Made by a program: the position numbers and the translations under genes. Shown here piece by piece: positions 23,281 to 33,811 of a stretch of DNA of 64,000 nucleotides. The notes below the pieces were generated by a model. The model was not told the DNA's origin, made no database searches, and saw only the letters and a program-made list of their open reading frames with translations. The stretch is from positions 35,500,494-35,564,493 of the forward strand of contig NC_053045.1 in the NCBI RefSeq assembly GCF_003473485.1, written 5' to 3'. Source of the DNA: Medicago truncatula (Eukaryota > Streptophyta > Magnoliopsida > Fabales > Fabaceae). How positions within the stretch are numbered: position 1 is the first letter of the stretch; every line of letters begins with the position of its first letter.

Positions 23281-25368
23281 GCCATTGCATACAAGCTCGA
23301 CAAAAATAAGAGTTGGTGAGAAGAATGTTGATTTTTGATTTGGGACTAAAATCACATTTAAGCATCTTGTATACTAGAGAAAGTTAGATCAAAATAAATA
23401 AATTTATTTAGTTCAAAATTTGATCAAATACTTATTGATATAATTTTTTTTCTTATATATAGAACCAAAGTAAGAATCATACAAATTTTGATCGTACCAC
23501 ACCGCATAAACATAAAGTTGTGACTTGTGATATTTTCTATGAGCATTCTTTCATATCTATGGTGTGATCGATCTTTATCCCTATAAATAAAACTAATTCA
23601 AAAAATTTATTTCAAAACAATTGTTTTCTCTGTGATGGTTTAAAAAAATGTTTTATGAAAAATTATAGGTTACTTTTAAGAAATTATGGATAAGTTACTC
23701 ACAATCAATTAAACTAAACTTCTCCACTAACTTTGTTTTTAGAACTTTATCTTTGATATAGTTAGCGGAGTACATGTGACAGATTTTAGTTTGATTGTGG
23801 ATTACATAATTACAATTTTCTAAAGATAACTTTGGTCTCAAATTTTTTTCTTCTTATATACCAAATTTATTTCACAATAATATGGATATGCAATTAAGAG
23901 AACATAAAAACGTGTTGGTGTTCGACTTTTGGGTAGTGCATAATAAATACTTTTTGGGCATAGTGTATTATTTTTGGGTCTTTATCAGGCATTATTAAAG
24001 GGATTGTCTATTTATTAAAATTCTTACTCCATCATGACATTTTTCCTCCTTAACATAGGTTGTATTTAATTGTTTTGATCGTCAAAATGCAAATTATTGT
24101 AGTCGAGGAATTTATTGTGGCCTGACTCATTTACTCATGTAATTAATTGTTATTGGACTAACGAACATCTTTTGAGCCACCGGCTTGGTTAGACCTTGTC
24201 AGTAGCCTAGATTAACCTATAAAGTGATTATAAATATAGTGTTACATTTGCAAAATCGTTTTAGGTATTGATGCTTAATCATATATAACTCATTTTTGCA
24301 CTTTAGTTCACTATAAGATTTTGGATTTTTTGAAGTAGATTTAAACGCTTGCTTTGATTTATTTTGTATAGATTGATAGCATTTAAAACAATTAGTTGTA
24401 AGTTTGATTGAATTCGCTAGATTAATATTGGTTTTGTGACGCTTGTTTCATAATCATAGTTAATTGGATTTTGTAATGATTAATCTAATAGGGATTCTTA
24501 TACAGTTAATTGATGTTTAATTGGTTAATTTTATAATCAAGCAAGATAATAGTTATGAAACAAATGTTATATGTCTACATGATAACTAGTAAATAGAGAA
24601 ATTGCAGATAAGAGAATACCACAATTTTTAACAATCTCCTATGTCCCTAACTGAGTTAATACTACTGTTACTTGGAAATTGGTAGACATGTTGGTCCCAA
24701 AGTTTTGCCAAATAAACAACCTGAATTCGGTATCAAAGAAGGTCATTGAACAGTGAATTTGGTTTCTTGAAATACATAATTAGAAAATAGAATGATAAAA
24801 TCTGATAAGTACAAACTGATCAATGAATTTTGGAAATTTAGAGTTAGAGGTATATATCTAAAATTTGAGTAGACAAAAGTTAGAGAGTAGAAAAGATACA
24901 CAGTCATGGACTATAGATAGATAAACCATGCTTCAAAGGTAGGAAAACATATAGAATGAGGATGTGTTATTCAATGGATTATTCAAGGAATTGTAAATTT
25001 CTTATCTGCATTAAAATAATAATTCACACAAAATACTAAGGTTCTTCCCTTGCTGGGATTCATGTGTACTATTCGTGTTTTGAAATTTATCAGAACATCA
25101 AGTCTATTTTTTCTGATACTAATTGGTCTAACTGCAAGGAAGAATCAACATTCTAACATAGAAACAAAAAGTAAACATAGGAGCTGCTTGAAAAGTATAA
25201 TTCATTGTTATTATTCATCAAACAAAAAAAGCATTCTCAAAATTTATCATTCTTATGATAATTACATTTCCAATCTCTGTAGGGTCTTTACAATTTGATA
25301 AGATGTCTCATGTTCAAAATGGATCTACTAACAGTAAACTATGTCGGTCTCCTACAATAGTGTGAGCT
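23281..25368. other. Intergenic; right part is old SAUR flank
   Basis: There is no gene. From about 24590 the sequence parallels 36290-37015 (TTACTTGGAAATTGG(T/C)AGACATG; TCTGATAA(G/A)TACAA). From about 25045 it parallels 39415-39560 (TTCCCTTGCTGG...; TTTGAAATTTATCAGAACA). This is the downstream flank of a minus-strand SAUR whose coding end survives at 25369-25450. Confidence 0.5.
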
Positions 25369-25450
25369 TTACAAGCGAGACGTTATGTGCTGGAAGACAT
25401 CTTCGGTGCAAGAAATAGTGAGGCCAACCATTGGTTCAAGTATGAGATGG
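25369..25450 (-). pseudogene. SAUR 3-prime relic
   Basis: On the minus strand the sequence reads SYLNQ, then a deletion, then [19 protein letters not shown] and a stop at 25371-25369. This is the C-terminal end of a SAUR with most of the core removed between SYLNQP and MGG. Downstream DNA also matches a SAUR 3-prime flank. The relic stops about 15 bases from the stop codon of the cysteine protease gene, on the same strand. Confidence 0.8.
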
Positions 25451-25464
25451 AAAACATACTACAG

Positions 25465-26649
25465 TCAGTGAGTTGTAGTTTGAGCAGCAGCCACAGTAGA
25501 AACCATTGAGTCCACTCCACAGATATTTCGTCCCCTACAAATCTTATAGTATCCATTTTCTCCCCACGTCTCGCCCCAGGAGCTTTTAACAATCCAATAC
25601 GGCTTCTCCTTCGTATAAGCTCCAGAACCGTACCCCACCAGCAAAACTCCATGATCCAGCCTCCTTGTACAAGTGTATGGGCACGATACACCTCCCACGT
25701 ATGTCTGCATGTATGCCGCATTTATGGCAACTGCATTTGTGAACATTTGAATTAGATAATTATAAGTAAAATAATAGTAATAATAATTATAATTCAAATT
25801 GTTCAGATTGTTAGGGTATTACTCACCAGCAAGAGGTCCATATTTGAGAAGATTGGCAGCAATTTGGTCGTCATCAACTAAAACAGAACTGAAATTTGCC
25901 GCCACCGATCGTGCAATGTTTGTCTTGTAATAAGTATAGTCTTCCACTCGCATGAGACCACCAGATTTTTTAATGTACTCATGATCACAATCAACATGTT
26001 GTTGATCACTAAGACTAACGAGTTCTCCAGTAGAGAGGAAGTTAGCACCTTCGAGTGCGCCAATTGTACTGAAACTCCAACTCGAACCACAGAAACCCTA
26101 ATTCATAGTTACAAATCCAAAATCAAAATTTAAAAAATTTAATCAACTTATAACAACAATATTAATCATAATCATAATTACTTAATTAGAAAGAATATAT
26201 ACCTGATTCCTAACAGGGGTAACCGCTCCTTTTTCTCTCCAATCAAAATCACGAGGAAGGTTCTCGGACGAAAGAATAGGTGCAGCTTTTGCATGTCTCG
26301 GTAACCCTACTCCTTTTAATCCCAAGATGCTATTACGAAACTCCCTCGGAGTAAGATCGGAGAATCTTGTAACACCATGAGTTGCCGAAGGATCCATTAT
26401 CACATGTCTCTTAGCACGGTGAAGGTTAGACTTGAAGACGTTGAACCTATAATCATGTTCATCTTTGGAGGAATAAACCTTACCAAACCTTTGCTTGAAT
26501 TCATTAAATTGATGCTCAGCTCCTCCCTTATCGACCACCTGCTGGATTATTGGATCTTCTCGGTCGTTTGGCGTCGAGAATGCCAAGTCGACAGAAAAGA
26601 ACAGGAAAAGGACAGAGAACAGCATGAGAGTCTTGTTACGATTCATCAT
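25465..26649 (-). pseudogene. RD19-type papain-family cysteine protease, catalytically dead
   Basis: Exons 26649-26203, 26097-25827 and 25730-25465 have GT/AG borders (CAG|GTATAT...TTAG; GCTG|GTGAGT...TGCAG) and join to a 327-residue frame. The order is a signal peptide (about 1-25), an I29 inhibitor prodomain (about 45-105) and the peptidase domain from LPRDFDWREKGAVTPVRNQ (about 131). The active-site motif reads CGSSWS: Ser155 (AGT) in place of the nucleophilic Cys. His266 is present (LDHGVLLVGYG), but the NSWG Asn is Ser289 (KSSWGE). Two in-frame deletions, after DCDHE (about 27 residues, removing the CxxGCxGG segment) and after the DY-Y segment (about 11 residues), also remove conserved Cys residues. 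The family is usually near 360 residues, in vacuole-like compartments. A TATA box lies near 26710-26718. It is either a pseudogene that still splices or a pseudo-protease. Confidence 0.85.
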
Positions 26650-26719
26650 GGCTTGATCGTAGTATGGTATGTTATGACTTATGATATGTTAAGTTGAGTG
26701 CTGAGTGAGTTTTATATAG

Positions 26720-27113
26720 GGAAAATGTTACATGAACACCCTTTATTTCTACACTCCATTGTACACCTCATGTATTAGGGATATTTTGGTAAGTTCATCT
26801 TACAACCACACTTTATCTTCTATTTATGTGGGGTCCAGGTTGCCACGTGTCAGAATTTTGTATGGGTGTAAAGGGTGTATTGCCACATGGGGTGGTACAT
26901 GTATCATCACTCTTTATATAGTGGTTACGATTACAATAAAGGGATAATAATGAGTGATAACAAATAGATGCAGGACACGTGGAATTAGTTTTCTGTTATA
27001 TTTGAATTTAGTTGACAGTTAGCGAAAACTGATAGCTAGGATTTTTCTAGGTTGTTGCTTCATGTCGGTGTCATGTGAATAAAAGCCCAAACAAGTAAAG
27101 AACTAAACTCAAT
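26720..27113. other. Intergenic, possible MITE, no gene
   Basis: The words ACACCCTTTATTTCTACAC (about 26738) and the inverted GTGTAAAGGGTGTATTG (about 26866), with ACATG words on either side, suggest a degraded foldback element of roughly 230 bases (26720-26945). The minus-strand upstream region of the protease gene begins in it. No target-site duplication was found. Confidence 0.3.
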
Positions 27114-27127
27114 AAACTCAATCTTCT

Positions 27128-27216
27128 TTTATGGTGGTGGCCAGAGTTTGAACACCTGGACCTTGCATATATTATGCATTATTTCTTTCAACTGAGTTAA
27201 GCTCACGAGAACAACT
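27128..27216 (-). mobile_element. Minimal tRNA-like SINE with 14-bp target-site duplication
   Basis: Minus-strand relative of the element at 14156: GAGCTTAACTCAGTTG box A-like word, ATGCATAATATATGCAAGGTCC centre and a mutated box B. The word aaactcaatcttct flanks it at 27114-27127 and 27217-27230. Confidence 0.75.
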
Positions 27217-28006
27217 AAACTCAATCTTCTGCAAGTAATTAGCACGGAAAGGCTCGTTGGTTTAATTTTTTTTTTTAATGTAAAGAACTAGCAAAAAGAC
27301 GGACACTCATGTGCTCGCTCTTTTTATTGCGTTAACGTTTGTATATTATATTTTTTTATGAAATTTTAATTTTGATTAAAAGTAAAAATATAAATATTTT
27401 TTGCTTTCAAATTATAACAAATCAAATTAATCATGATTATCTATTTCAATGAAACAGACAATTTAACAAAAAATAATCTAAATTCTTTCTTTTTAATAAC
27501 TCTAACAACAATTTTATTATAGAAAAAGTTGTTGTTTAAGGGTATAATTGGGATAATGAAAAAATAAGTATAGATATACTCATCTAGTTTGTAACACTTT
27601 TTAAATGATAAAGGAAAAAATTTGACATTTGTGTTTATTACACTTTAATTTTAATATTTAAATTTATTCTTATCTATTTGTTACATGTGTTATTTGGATT
27701 GAAAATTGAGGGCATTTTTTAAAAGAAAAAGATGAAAGAGGTTGTTTTATTTATATATAGTATAGATAAGGGCAAATGACAACCCATTTCACTGAGAGTC
27801 TGTTTGGTTCAAGAGTTTTGGAGGGGAGTGGAAGAAATATTTTTAATTTAACGTGTTTGATTCAAATTTTAGAAGGGGAGAAGAGATGAACAAAATCCTT
27901 TCAAAACTCACTTTTTGCTTCCCTTAAACGATCTCTTTAATATTTTATGCATTGCTAAAATTATCCTTAGATTAATTTAAAATCTCAATATTATCCTTAT
28001 AATAAC

Positions 28007-28012
<6 letters not shown>

Positions 28013-28050
<38 letters not shown>

Positions 28051-28200
28051 GGTTATATTATCCTTGTAACAACTTTTATTATTATTATTATTATTATTAT
28101 CTTTTAAAAAAAAACTTATTATTATTATTATTAGGTTATATTATCCCTATTGTAACTAAAAAAAAAGGTTATATTATCCCTATAACAACTTTTATTATTA
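28013..28200. repeat. ATT/TTA microsatellite tracts
   Basis: Three clusters of perfect or near-perfect ATT units lie at about 28013-28050, 28077-28100 and 28118-28132, separated by copies of TTAGGTTATATTATCCCT-like sequence. The local structure suggests repeated slippage plus small duplications. Confidence 0.85.
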
Positions 28201-28282
28201 TTAAGTTATGGGAAAAGTTAACCTGTGTCCTTAAGGCACAAGTTAAATTTTATTTTATTTTTTTAAAAAAGAAAAGATATCA

Positions 28283-28796
28283 TTAATGAATCAAATCATG
28301 AAAATACACCTCACTGATTTGGGGAGGAACCTCTTCTAACCAAATCTCTTTGGGATTTAAATGAGCTAATTGGGCCATAGCATGGGCCGTTTTATTACAC
28401 TTCCTAGAGATAGATTGGAATTGCCACGCGTCAAAGCTCCATTGCATGGCTTTGATTTCCTTTACAACACTTCCCATATAAGATCTGTCTTCCAGATTGA
28501 TACTTTGAGCTAGGCGCATAACTTTCTCATTGTCACCTTCAAAGCAAACACGACGAAAACCACAGTCAACTGCAAAATGAACCGTTGTAAGTAGTGCGTG
28601 CGCCTCTGCTAAAGTAGCATCTTCAAAACCTTTAACCTTCCACGTTGCAGCTGCCATTGCTTGACTTGGTCTCGAATCATGGTTCCTAAACCCCACCATC
28701 CATGGTGTTGCAAATTGGCGTCACAATTCGCCTTGACCCATCCATTTTCCGGCGAAGTCCAAAGGCTATATTTCGACGAACGCTGGTGAACTGAAG
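28283..28796 (-). pseudogene. RNase H-like domain (RVT_3/LINE-derived), frameshifted
   Basis: From about 28796 the minus strand reads SKYSLWTSPENGWVKANCDAN and GLGTMIRD, which is the first catalytic-strand region (KxNxDA). It then shifts frame and continues as AMAAATWKVKGFEDATLAEA, HFAVDCGFRRVCFEGDNEKV and NKTAHAMAQLAHLNPK, ending at 28283. These are the successive conserved strands of the plant RNase H-like proteins that derive from non-LTR retrotransposons. The frame change near 28675 breaks it, and no upstream reverse transcriptase is present. It lies wholly inside the TIR element 27792-29277. Confidence 0.75.
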
Positions 28797-29423
28797 CAGC
28801 AGTGAGAATGGTGTTACTAGATATATCGGTTGCAATTCTTGCCTATTGACAAAGTTAAACTAAATTATTTTTTGTGGCTGAAATCATCACATGTGCTGTT
28901 TAGTTATAATTATCATGATTGGTGGAAACACCCGCTTCCTTGTATGGGAGTCCAGGTGTAATCTGTTTCTTTTTTTGTTTGGTGCTCTTGTCTGTTAGCG
29001 CCTTTTTACTGTAAATACTGCTGGTTGTTTTCCCTTTGCATGTCTTGTGCAGGGTAATTCAACTTTGTTTATAATATATACCATTTTAGTTTGTTCAGAA
29101 AAAAAAATTGTTATAAATATAATATTGAGATTTAAATTAATCTAAGGATAATTTTGACAGTGAAATAAAATTTGCTCCGCTCCTCTTCCCTCCCCTTTTA
29201 AAAATTGAATCAAACACTTCAAATTAAATTATTTTTCTCCCTCCCCTCTAAAACTCTCGAACCAAACGGATTCTCAGAGGCCGTTTCCAAGACTTGAATA
29301 TGAGACATTTGACAATAACTTTAACAGCTGGTTACCCTTAACCCTATAAAATATTATAAGAATCTTTGAAGAAAAATTAAAAAATAAAACTTTTGGGAAA
29401 TTAACAATCAATGAAAAAATTTA

Positions 29424-29922
29424 GGGTTAAATATGTTTTTGGTCCCTATAAATATACCAACTTTTCATTTTAGTCCCTCAAAAATTTTCCTTCACCTTTC
29501 AGTCCCTCAAAAATTTTCCATCTTCACTTTTGGTCCCTCTCTTAAAGTAAACTCATATGTAGAATACATATTTTTGAATAAAATTGTGCAGAAAAATGCA
29601 TAATATTATAAGAAACTCTCCCAAAAAAAATTAGAATTTTTTAATAAAACATGAATTTAATATGAATTTTTATATGTTTGACGGTTAAAAATTCATAATT
29701 AATTTATGTTTTGTTAAAAAAATTTAAATTTTTGGGGTAATATTTTTTACAATATTCTACACATTTCTGCACAATTTCATTAAAAAATACAAAAATTAAC
29801 TTAAAAATAGGGACCAAAAGTAGTGATTGAAAATTTTATAAGGACTAAAAGTTGAAGGAAAATTTTAGAGGGACTAAAACGAAAAGTTGATATATTTATA
29901 GGACCAAAAACATATTTAACCC
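29424..29922. mobile_element. Mutator-type foldback MITE with 9-bp target-site duplication
   Basis: Long inverted ends GGGTTAAATATGTTTTTGGT / ACCAAAAACATATTTAACCC extend inward through repeated GGTCCCT and AGTCCCTCAAAAATTTTCC words and their complements, so nearly the whole 499 bases can fold back. The perfect 9-base duplication AAAAATTTA (29415-29423, 29923-29931) is diagnostic of Mutator-like transposition. Confidence 0.85.
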
Positions 29923-29931
29923 AAAAATTTA

Positions 29932-30367
29932 ATGGGATTAACATGAAAAATTGGAATACCCTTTATCGTCATCTTCCCAGGATCTCACTTATCCCTTCCT
30001 TATCAGTTTCTCAAATCCATTGATTTTGTTGTCTGACTCCCTAACAGTGGATTTGAAAAAACTTTTCATTAAAAATAAGATTAACCAGTAATTCTTTGAA
30101 ATGAAGGCTGATTCAAGGGAATAATTAACCTCAATACTAAGTCACTGTGAAGGGAAGGTACCTCATAAACACAAGTTTCTTATCTATTTTATGTAGTTTA
30201 TTAGAATAATTTTGTTTTTCTTTCAAATTTATCATTCATTTTTGTCCTATAAATTTTTTTATCATTCATTATCTTTTATTTATAGATAATGAGGTTCTTT
30301 TGAAATAGAAACCCAATTCCAGGCTAAATGATTGTATGAAACGGTAAAATAATAGAGAGCATAGGAT
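29932..30367. other. Intergenic, no gene
   Basis: AT-rich sequence leading into the upstream region of the 30643 SAUR. No feature was recognised before the promoter block at 30368. Confidence 0.35.
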
Positions 30368-30392
30368 GAGATATCATGTGGTGTTTGTCTTA
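30368..30392 (+). promoter_or_regulatory. SAUR upstream block, inverted orientation (for 30643)
   Basis: ATCATGTGGTGTTTGTC is the reverse of the usual orientation relative to the gene and lies about 250-275 bases before the ATG at 30643. The CATATG partner is missing. Confidence 0.45.
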
Positions 30393-30642
30393 GATTGTAC
30401 CCCACCCTTTCAAACAATGTCCAATACAAGAGGAACCTCATATTTGTTCATGCATTAATATTAATCTCTTTTATTAATATTTGTTCATGCACTAATATTA
30501 ATTGGTACGTACTTCATAATTTTGCAAACATGTCTAAGACATGTTTCTTCATTTTGATAATGTTGATCTCCAGCTGGTAAGTTATTATCTGCTTCACATT
30601 CTTCTCATACACCAATATCTTCTTTTCACAAGACATACAAGA

Positions 30643-30904
30643 ATGGGTTTTCGTTTACCTGGTATCCTCAAACCAAGCATCTTCAAAAGGAGTGGATGTG
30701 CCAAAGGGATACCTTGCAGTATATGTTGGAGAGGAAATGAAGCGGTTTGTGATATCAATTTCTTTGTTAAGCCAACCATCGTTTCAAGAATTGCTGAATC
30801 AAGCTGAGGAACAATTTGGATATGATCATCCAACGGGTAGTCTCACAATTCCTTGTAGAGAAGACGTTTTCTTAGATATTACTTCTCGTTTGAATCTGTG
30901 CTAA
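30643..30904 (+). pseudogene. SAUR with N-terminal frameshift; a downstream ATG leaves an intact 70-aa core
   Basis: The subfamily start MGFRLPGIL is at 30643. Compared with the sister at 33812, 11 bases are missing in the ATCAGAAGGGCATC region (after about 30666), so the frame reads [13 protein letters not shown] and runs off. The proper SAUR frame resumes at an in-frame ATG at 30692 ([19 protein letters not shown]...) and is intact for 70 residues to the stop at 30902-30904, ending [10 protein letters not shown]. The short form would need leaky scanning past the first ATG and would lack the basic arm. A DST-like ATAGAT (30932-30937) with GTA downstream is kept. It pairs convergently with the intact 32743 gene. 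Confidence 0.8.
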
Positions 30905-30937
30905 CCCTTCAGAAGAAATTAAAGAACCGACATAGAT

Positions 30938-31561
30938 AATTTGAGGCAATTTTGTACAGCAGAAACTTATATTATTTAGGAAAATTTTCAAATTAACTTG
31001 TATTACAAACTTATATGCAGAAATATAATATAAAGAGACACATTTATCTTTCATATGCTCATCTGGGTTATGCCTTTTAACTTTTTTCCCTATTCTATAA
31101 TTCACGAAGAACGAATTTTACCTGTGAAAGAAGCAAACTGTTTTATTTCAAAATCATTAGTTGCACCTGATATTTAGTAAGAGAAATCAATTACTTTGAT
31201 TAGTTCAGCTCATTTTGGAAGGGAAGAAAATAGATCAATAGACCAGTGGATTAGGATCCACATCATTCTCTGCCACAAAAAGGACAGTATCATAGCTGAT
31301 TAGGCTCACAGGAGTTATGATGCATCATACATTTTGAATGAGAAAAAGGAAATTAACAATGTTTTTGTGTAGGATAAGAAAGGAAGAAACATAAAATAAT
31401 TCATCTTTATAATTTATTTGTGCACATATTTCTTAACTCTCTTCTTCAATTTCTTGATGTTTTATGCTATTACTACATCTAGCCAAATCCTCCACTGTTG
31501 GTGAGTGGATATTGATCGATATTTTGTTAGTATTTGACTTGGTTCCTTTTAATATGATTAA
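30938..31561. other. SAUR 3-prime flank, no gene
   Basis: It aligns with 34130-34600 downstream of the 33812 sister (TTATATGCAGAAATATAATA; GAGACACATTTATCTT), which shows that the convergent pair was duplicated with its spacer. Confidence 0.5.
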
Positions 31562-31893
31562 GGGTGTGTTTGTTTCAAGTTTACTAAATTTATTCCTAGG
31601 AATAACATTCCTTGGAATATAAAGATGGGAATTTTATTCCAAGGAATTTAGGAAAAATATGTTTGGTTAGCTTTATATATTCCTAGGAACCATAAAAATA
31701 GGGATTATAATAGGTAAATTATTTATGAATTTATTCCCATCTCCATGGGAACTTTATTCCCACCCTTTTCCTTGGGAAATTTTTTTTTATACCCGCGAAT
31801 AAAATTTAGTAAACTTGTAACAAACATAGACATATACATTCCTATCATTTTATTCCCGAGAATCAACAATTATAACTTGAAACAAACACACCC
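31562..31893. mobile_element. Tourist-type MITE, 332 bp, TAA target-site duplication
   Basis: Inverted ends GGGTGTGTTTGTTTCAAGTT / AACTTGAAACAAACACACCC, flanked by TAA at 31559-31561 and 31894-31896. The interior is rich in ATTCC(T/C)AGGAAT-like dyads. It is absent from the sister spacer near 34.7 kb, so it inserted after the duplication. Confidence 0.85.
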
Positions 31894-31974
31894 TAAGAAT
31901 ATTTTTTTTTCAGTTTTGTTAGTTAATTTCATACTTCACAGAATCGTCACCCTTAGGATGATGCTTTACAATTT

Positions 31975-32149
31975 TATTTTATTTTTAATCGGCAAATATT
32001 ATTAAACGCCATCCCCCGCAAGACGCAAGGTATGGACGAAACAAGATACAAATTGTGCCGCATATAGATGGTACACCATAACCACCTAAAAACACCCCTG
32101 AAGATAAACCCACCAAAACACATCACCACCTAAAACAAACTCCAAAAAG
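31975..32149 (-). mobile_element. Short retroposed insert (LINE 3-prime end or SINE) with 15-bp target-site duplication
   Basis: The word gatgctttacaattt flanks it at 31960-31974 and 32150-32164. The left edge is A/T-rich and would be the poly-A end of a minus-strand insert. The sister spacer has one uninterrupted site near 34790 (CACCCTTAGGATGATTTACAA), which confirms the insertion. There are no tRNA boxes, so a 5-prime truncated LINE is my preferred reading. Confidence 0.65.
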
Positions 32150-32164
32150 GATGCTTTACAATTT

Positions 32165-32742
32165 ATATGTAGAATGGAAGTTTAATGTATGAATCCTTTG
32201 AGAAAGAATGTCATTTGATTCTTTGGTCTAGGAATAGTTATAAAATACAACTACATATTTAGATTACCCTTCTTAACGCCTTCTCTTATTTAAGATCAGC
32301 TAAGTTATCAACAATTTTATATAAGGTTAAAGGTTTACATTAGGATTATTTTTATGTTTTCACCATCTATTTGTTTCCACTTAACAATTTAATATTTTGA
32401 AAGAGTTGATTCATGATGTAGTATGAGAACTTTTATGTTTAATTGCAGACTTGTCGAACAAGAGTTGCAGCAGAACAGCAGATGGTATAAACAGTATAAA
32501 TAATGAAAACAAAGAGAATACGAAAAAAGGTGGCTGTTTATATATATAATTTTTCGCGCAAAAAATAAGATATATATAGAAATTCATTGAAATTTGACCA
32601 AAAAAAGTCAAATATCTATATTCATAACTATCTCAATTCAATGACTTTTCCTCTTAGAAAGAATGAAAAAAAATAAGTGTCTGCTATACAATTTAGTCTC
32701 AACTAACTAATATCTATGTCAGTCTTCTTTAGTAAGATTTAT
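32165..32742. other. Convergent spacer, no gene
   Basis: It parallels 34810-35603. A DST-like word, ATAGAT on the minus strand (32712-32717), belongs to the 3-prime UTR of the 32743 gene. Confidence 0.4.
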
Positions 32743-33003
32743 TTAACATTGAAGCCGAGAAGAGAGTTGTAAGAAAGCATCTTCACTGCATGGAATTGTG
32801 AGACCACCCATAGAATGATCATATCCAAATTCTTCTTCTGCTTGATGTAGTAATTCTTGAAATGAAGGTTGGTTCAATAATGAAATGGGAATCACAAATC
32901 GCTTCATTTTTTCTCCAACATAAACTGCGAGATAGCCTTTTGGGACTTCATCCACAGCCTTGGAAGAGGATGACCTTCTAATACCAGGTAAGTGAAAACC
33001 CAT
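32743..33003 (-). CDS. SAUR family auxin-responsive protein, 86 aa
   Basis: Single-exon SAUR. The start at 33003 ([23 protein letters not shown]) is chosen over the longer open frame because sister genes share it and a TATA-like TATATATA is at about 33134-33141. The core is [45 protein letters not shown] and [18 protein letters not shown]. It has YDHS in place of YDHP. The upstream block is reduced to GTCACTTGGTATTGTT (33238-33253). It is the surviving minus-strand member of the convergent pair; its duplicate at 35604 carries a premature stop. Confidence 0.93.
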   Translation of the reverse strand: MGFHLPGIRRSSSSKAVDEVPKGYLAVYVGEKMKRFVIPISLLNQPSFQELLHQAEEEFGYDHSMGGLTIPCSEDAFLQLSSRLQC

Positions 33004-33560
33004 ATTGTTAATTATTATGAGTTGCAACACACTAACAATGAATACAACAGCTTTTGTATGAAAGAAAGAAATATTTGAATTTGTATTTTGTGAGTGACTT
33101 GAATTGTATTGCTGCTTAAGAATGTCATAATGAGTATATATAGGAGGAGTCTTTGTGGAAACAATTCATTGTGTGGTGTGTAGTGATTTGTGAACTATTA
33201 TTTGATGGGGTCTAGTGACAAACAAAGGCCAATGAGATGTCACTTGGTATTGTTTAATTATATCAAGGATTACTTCACACTTCAAAACTCATGCCAACTT
33301 AGATTCCCCTTTAGAAATAGACTTTACAACCAATTCTTAAAATTGTAGACCACCCTTTCAAGTGCAACCTCATAATTTTGTAAACATGCTTTAGACATGT
33401 TTTCTTCATTATGATAGTGTTGATTTCCAGCTGGTAAGTGATTATAACGCAATGGATAACAATAGATCAACATAAACCATTCTACATGTTGGGCTCTGCT
33501 CTACAATGTGGGACTTGCATTATCTACTATATGATGTTGGTCCTTGTGAACGTCCTCTGA

Positions 33561-33595
33561 TGACAACACCATGTGATCTGATTCATATGCTCTTG
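33561..33595 (+). promoter_or_regulatory. Conserved SAUR upstream block (for 33812)
   Basis: GACAACACCATGTGATCTG followed by CATATG (33584-33589) and CTCTTGTC, the reverse complement of the minus-gene blocks, so the orientation relative to the gene is the same. It is 217-251 bases before the ATG. Confidence 0.6.
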
Positions 33596-33811
33596 TCTGG
33601 CCATAACTCAAATTTCATGGCCTTCCTTTACAAATCATTGTAGTTGCCGAAGGTTCGTTACTTATCCTTTCATCTATATATATTCATAGTTGCAAGCATT
33701 TAGGACCAACACAAAATCATTCACAACCTAAAGCATTTGAGAAACTTGAGTTTTCTTTTACACAGGTCTTTAATTTTATAACAATTTCTTCTTTCCACAA
33801 GACATATAAGA

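Larger units (their letters stand above)
27792..29277. mobile_element. TIR element of 1.5 kb carrying an RNase H fragment
   Basis: The ends are inverted copies of about 110 bases: CTGAGAGTCTGTTTGGTTC at 27792 and, inverted, CTGAGAATCCGTTTGGTTC ending at 29277. Homology continues through GAGTTTT(G/A)GAGGGGAG and TGTTTGATTCAA. The interior holds ATT microsatellites (28013-28050, 28077-28100) and a decayed RNase H domain on the minus strand. I found no target-site duplication, so the superfamily is uncertain (hAT-like by the GTTTGGTTC ends). Confidence 0.65.

Noticed and set aside
26377..26947. Plus-strand open frames over the protease first exon and promoter
   Set aside because: They are antisense shadows of the protease exon and of a possible MITE, with no family signature.
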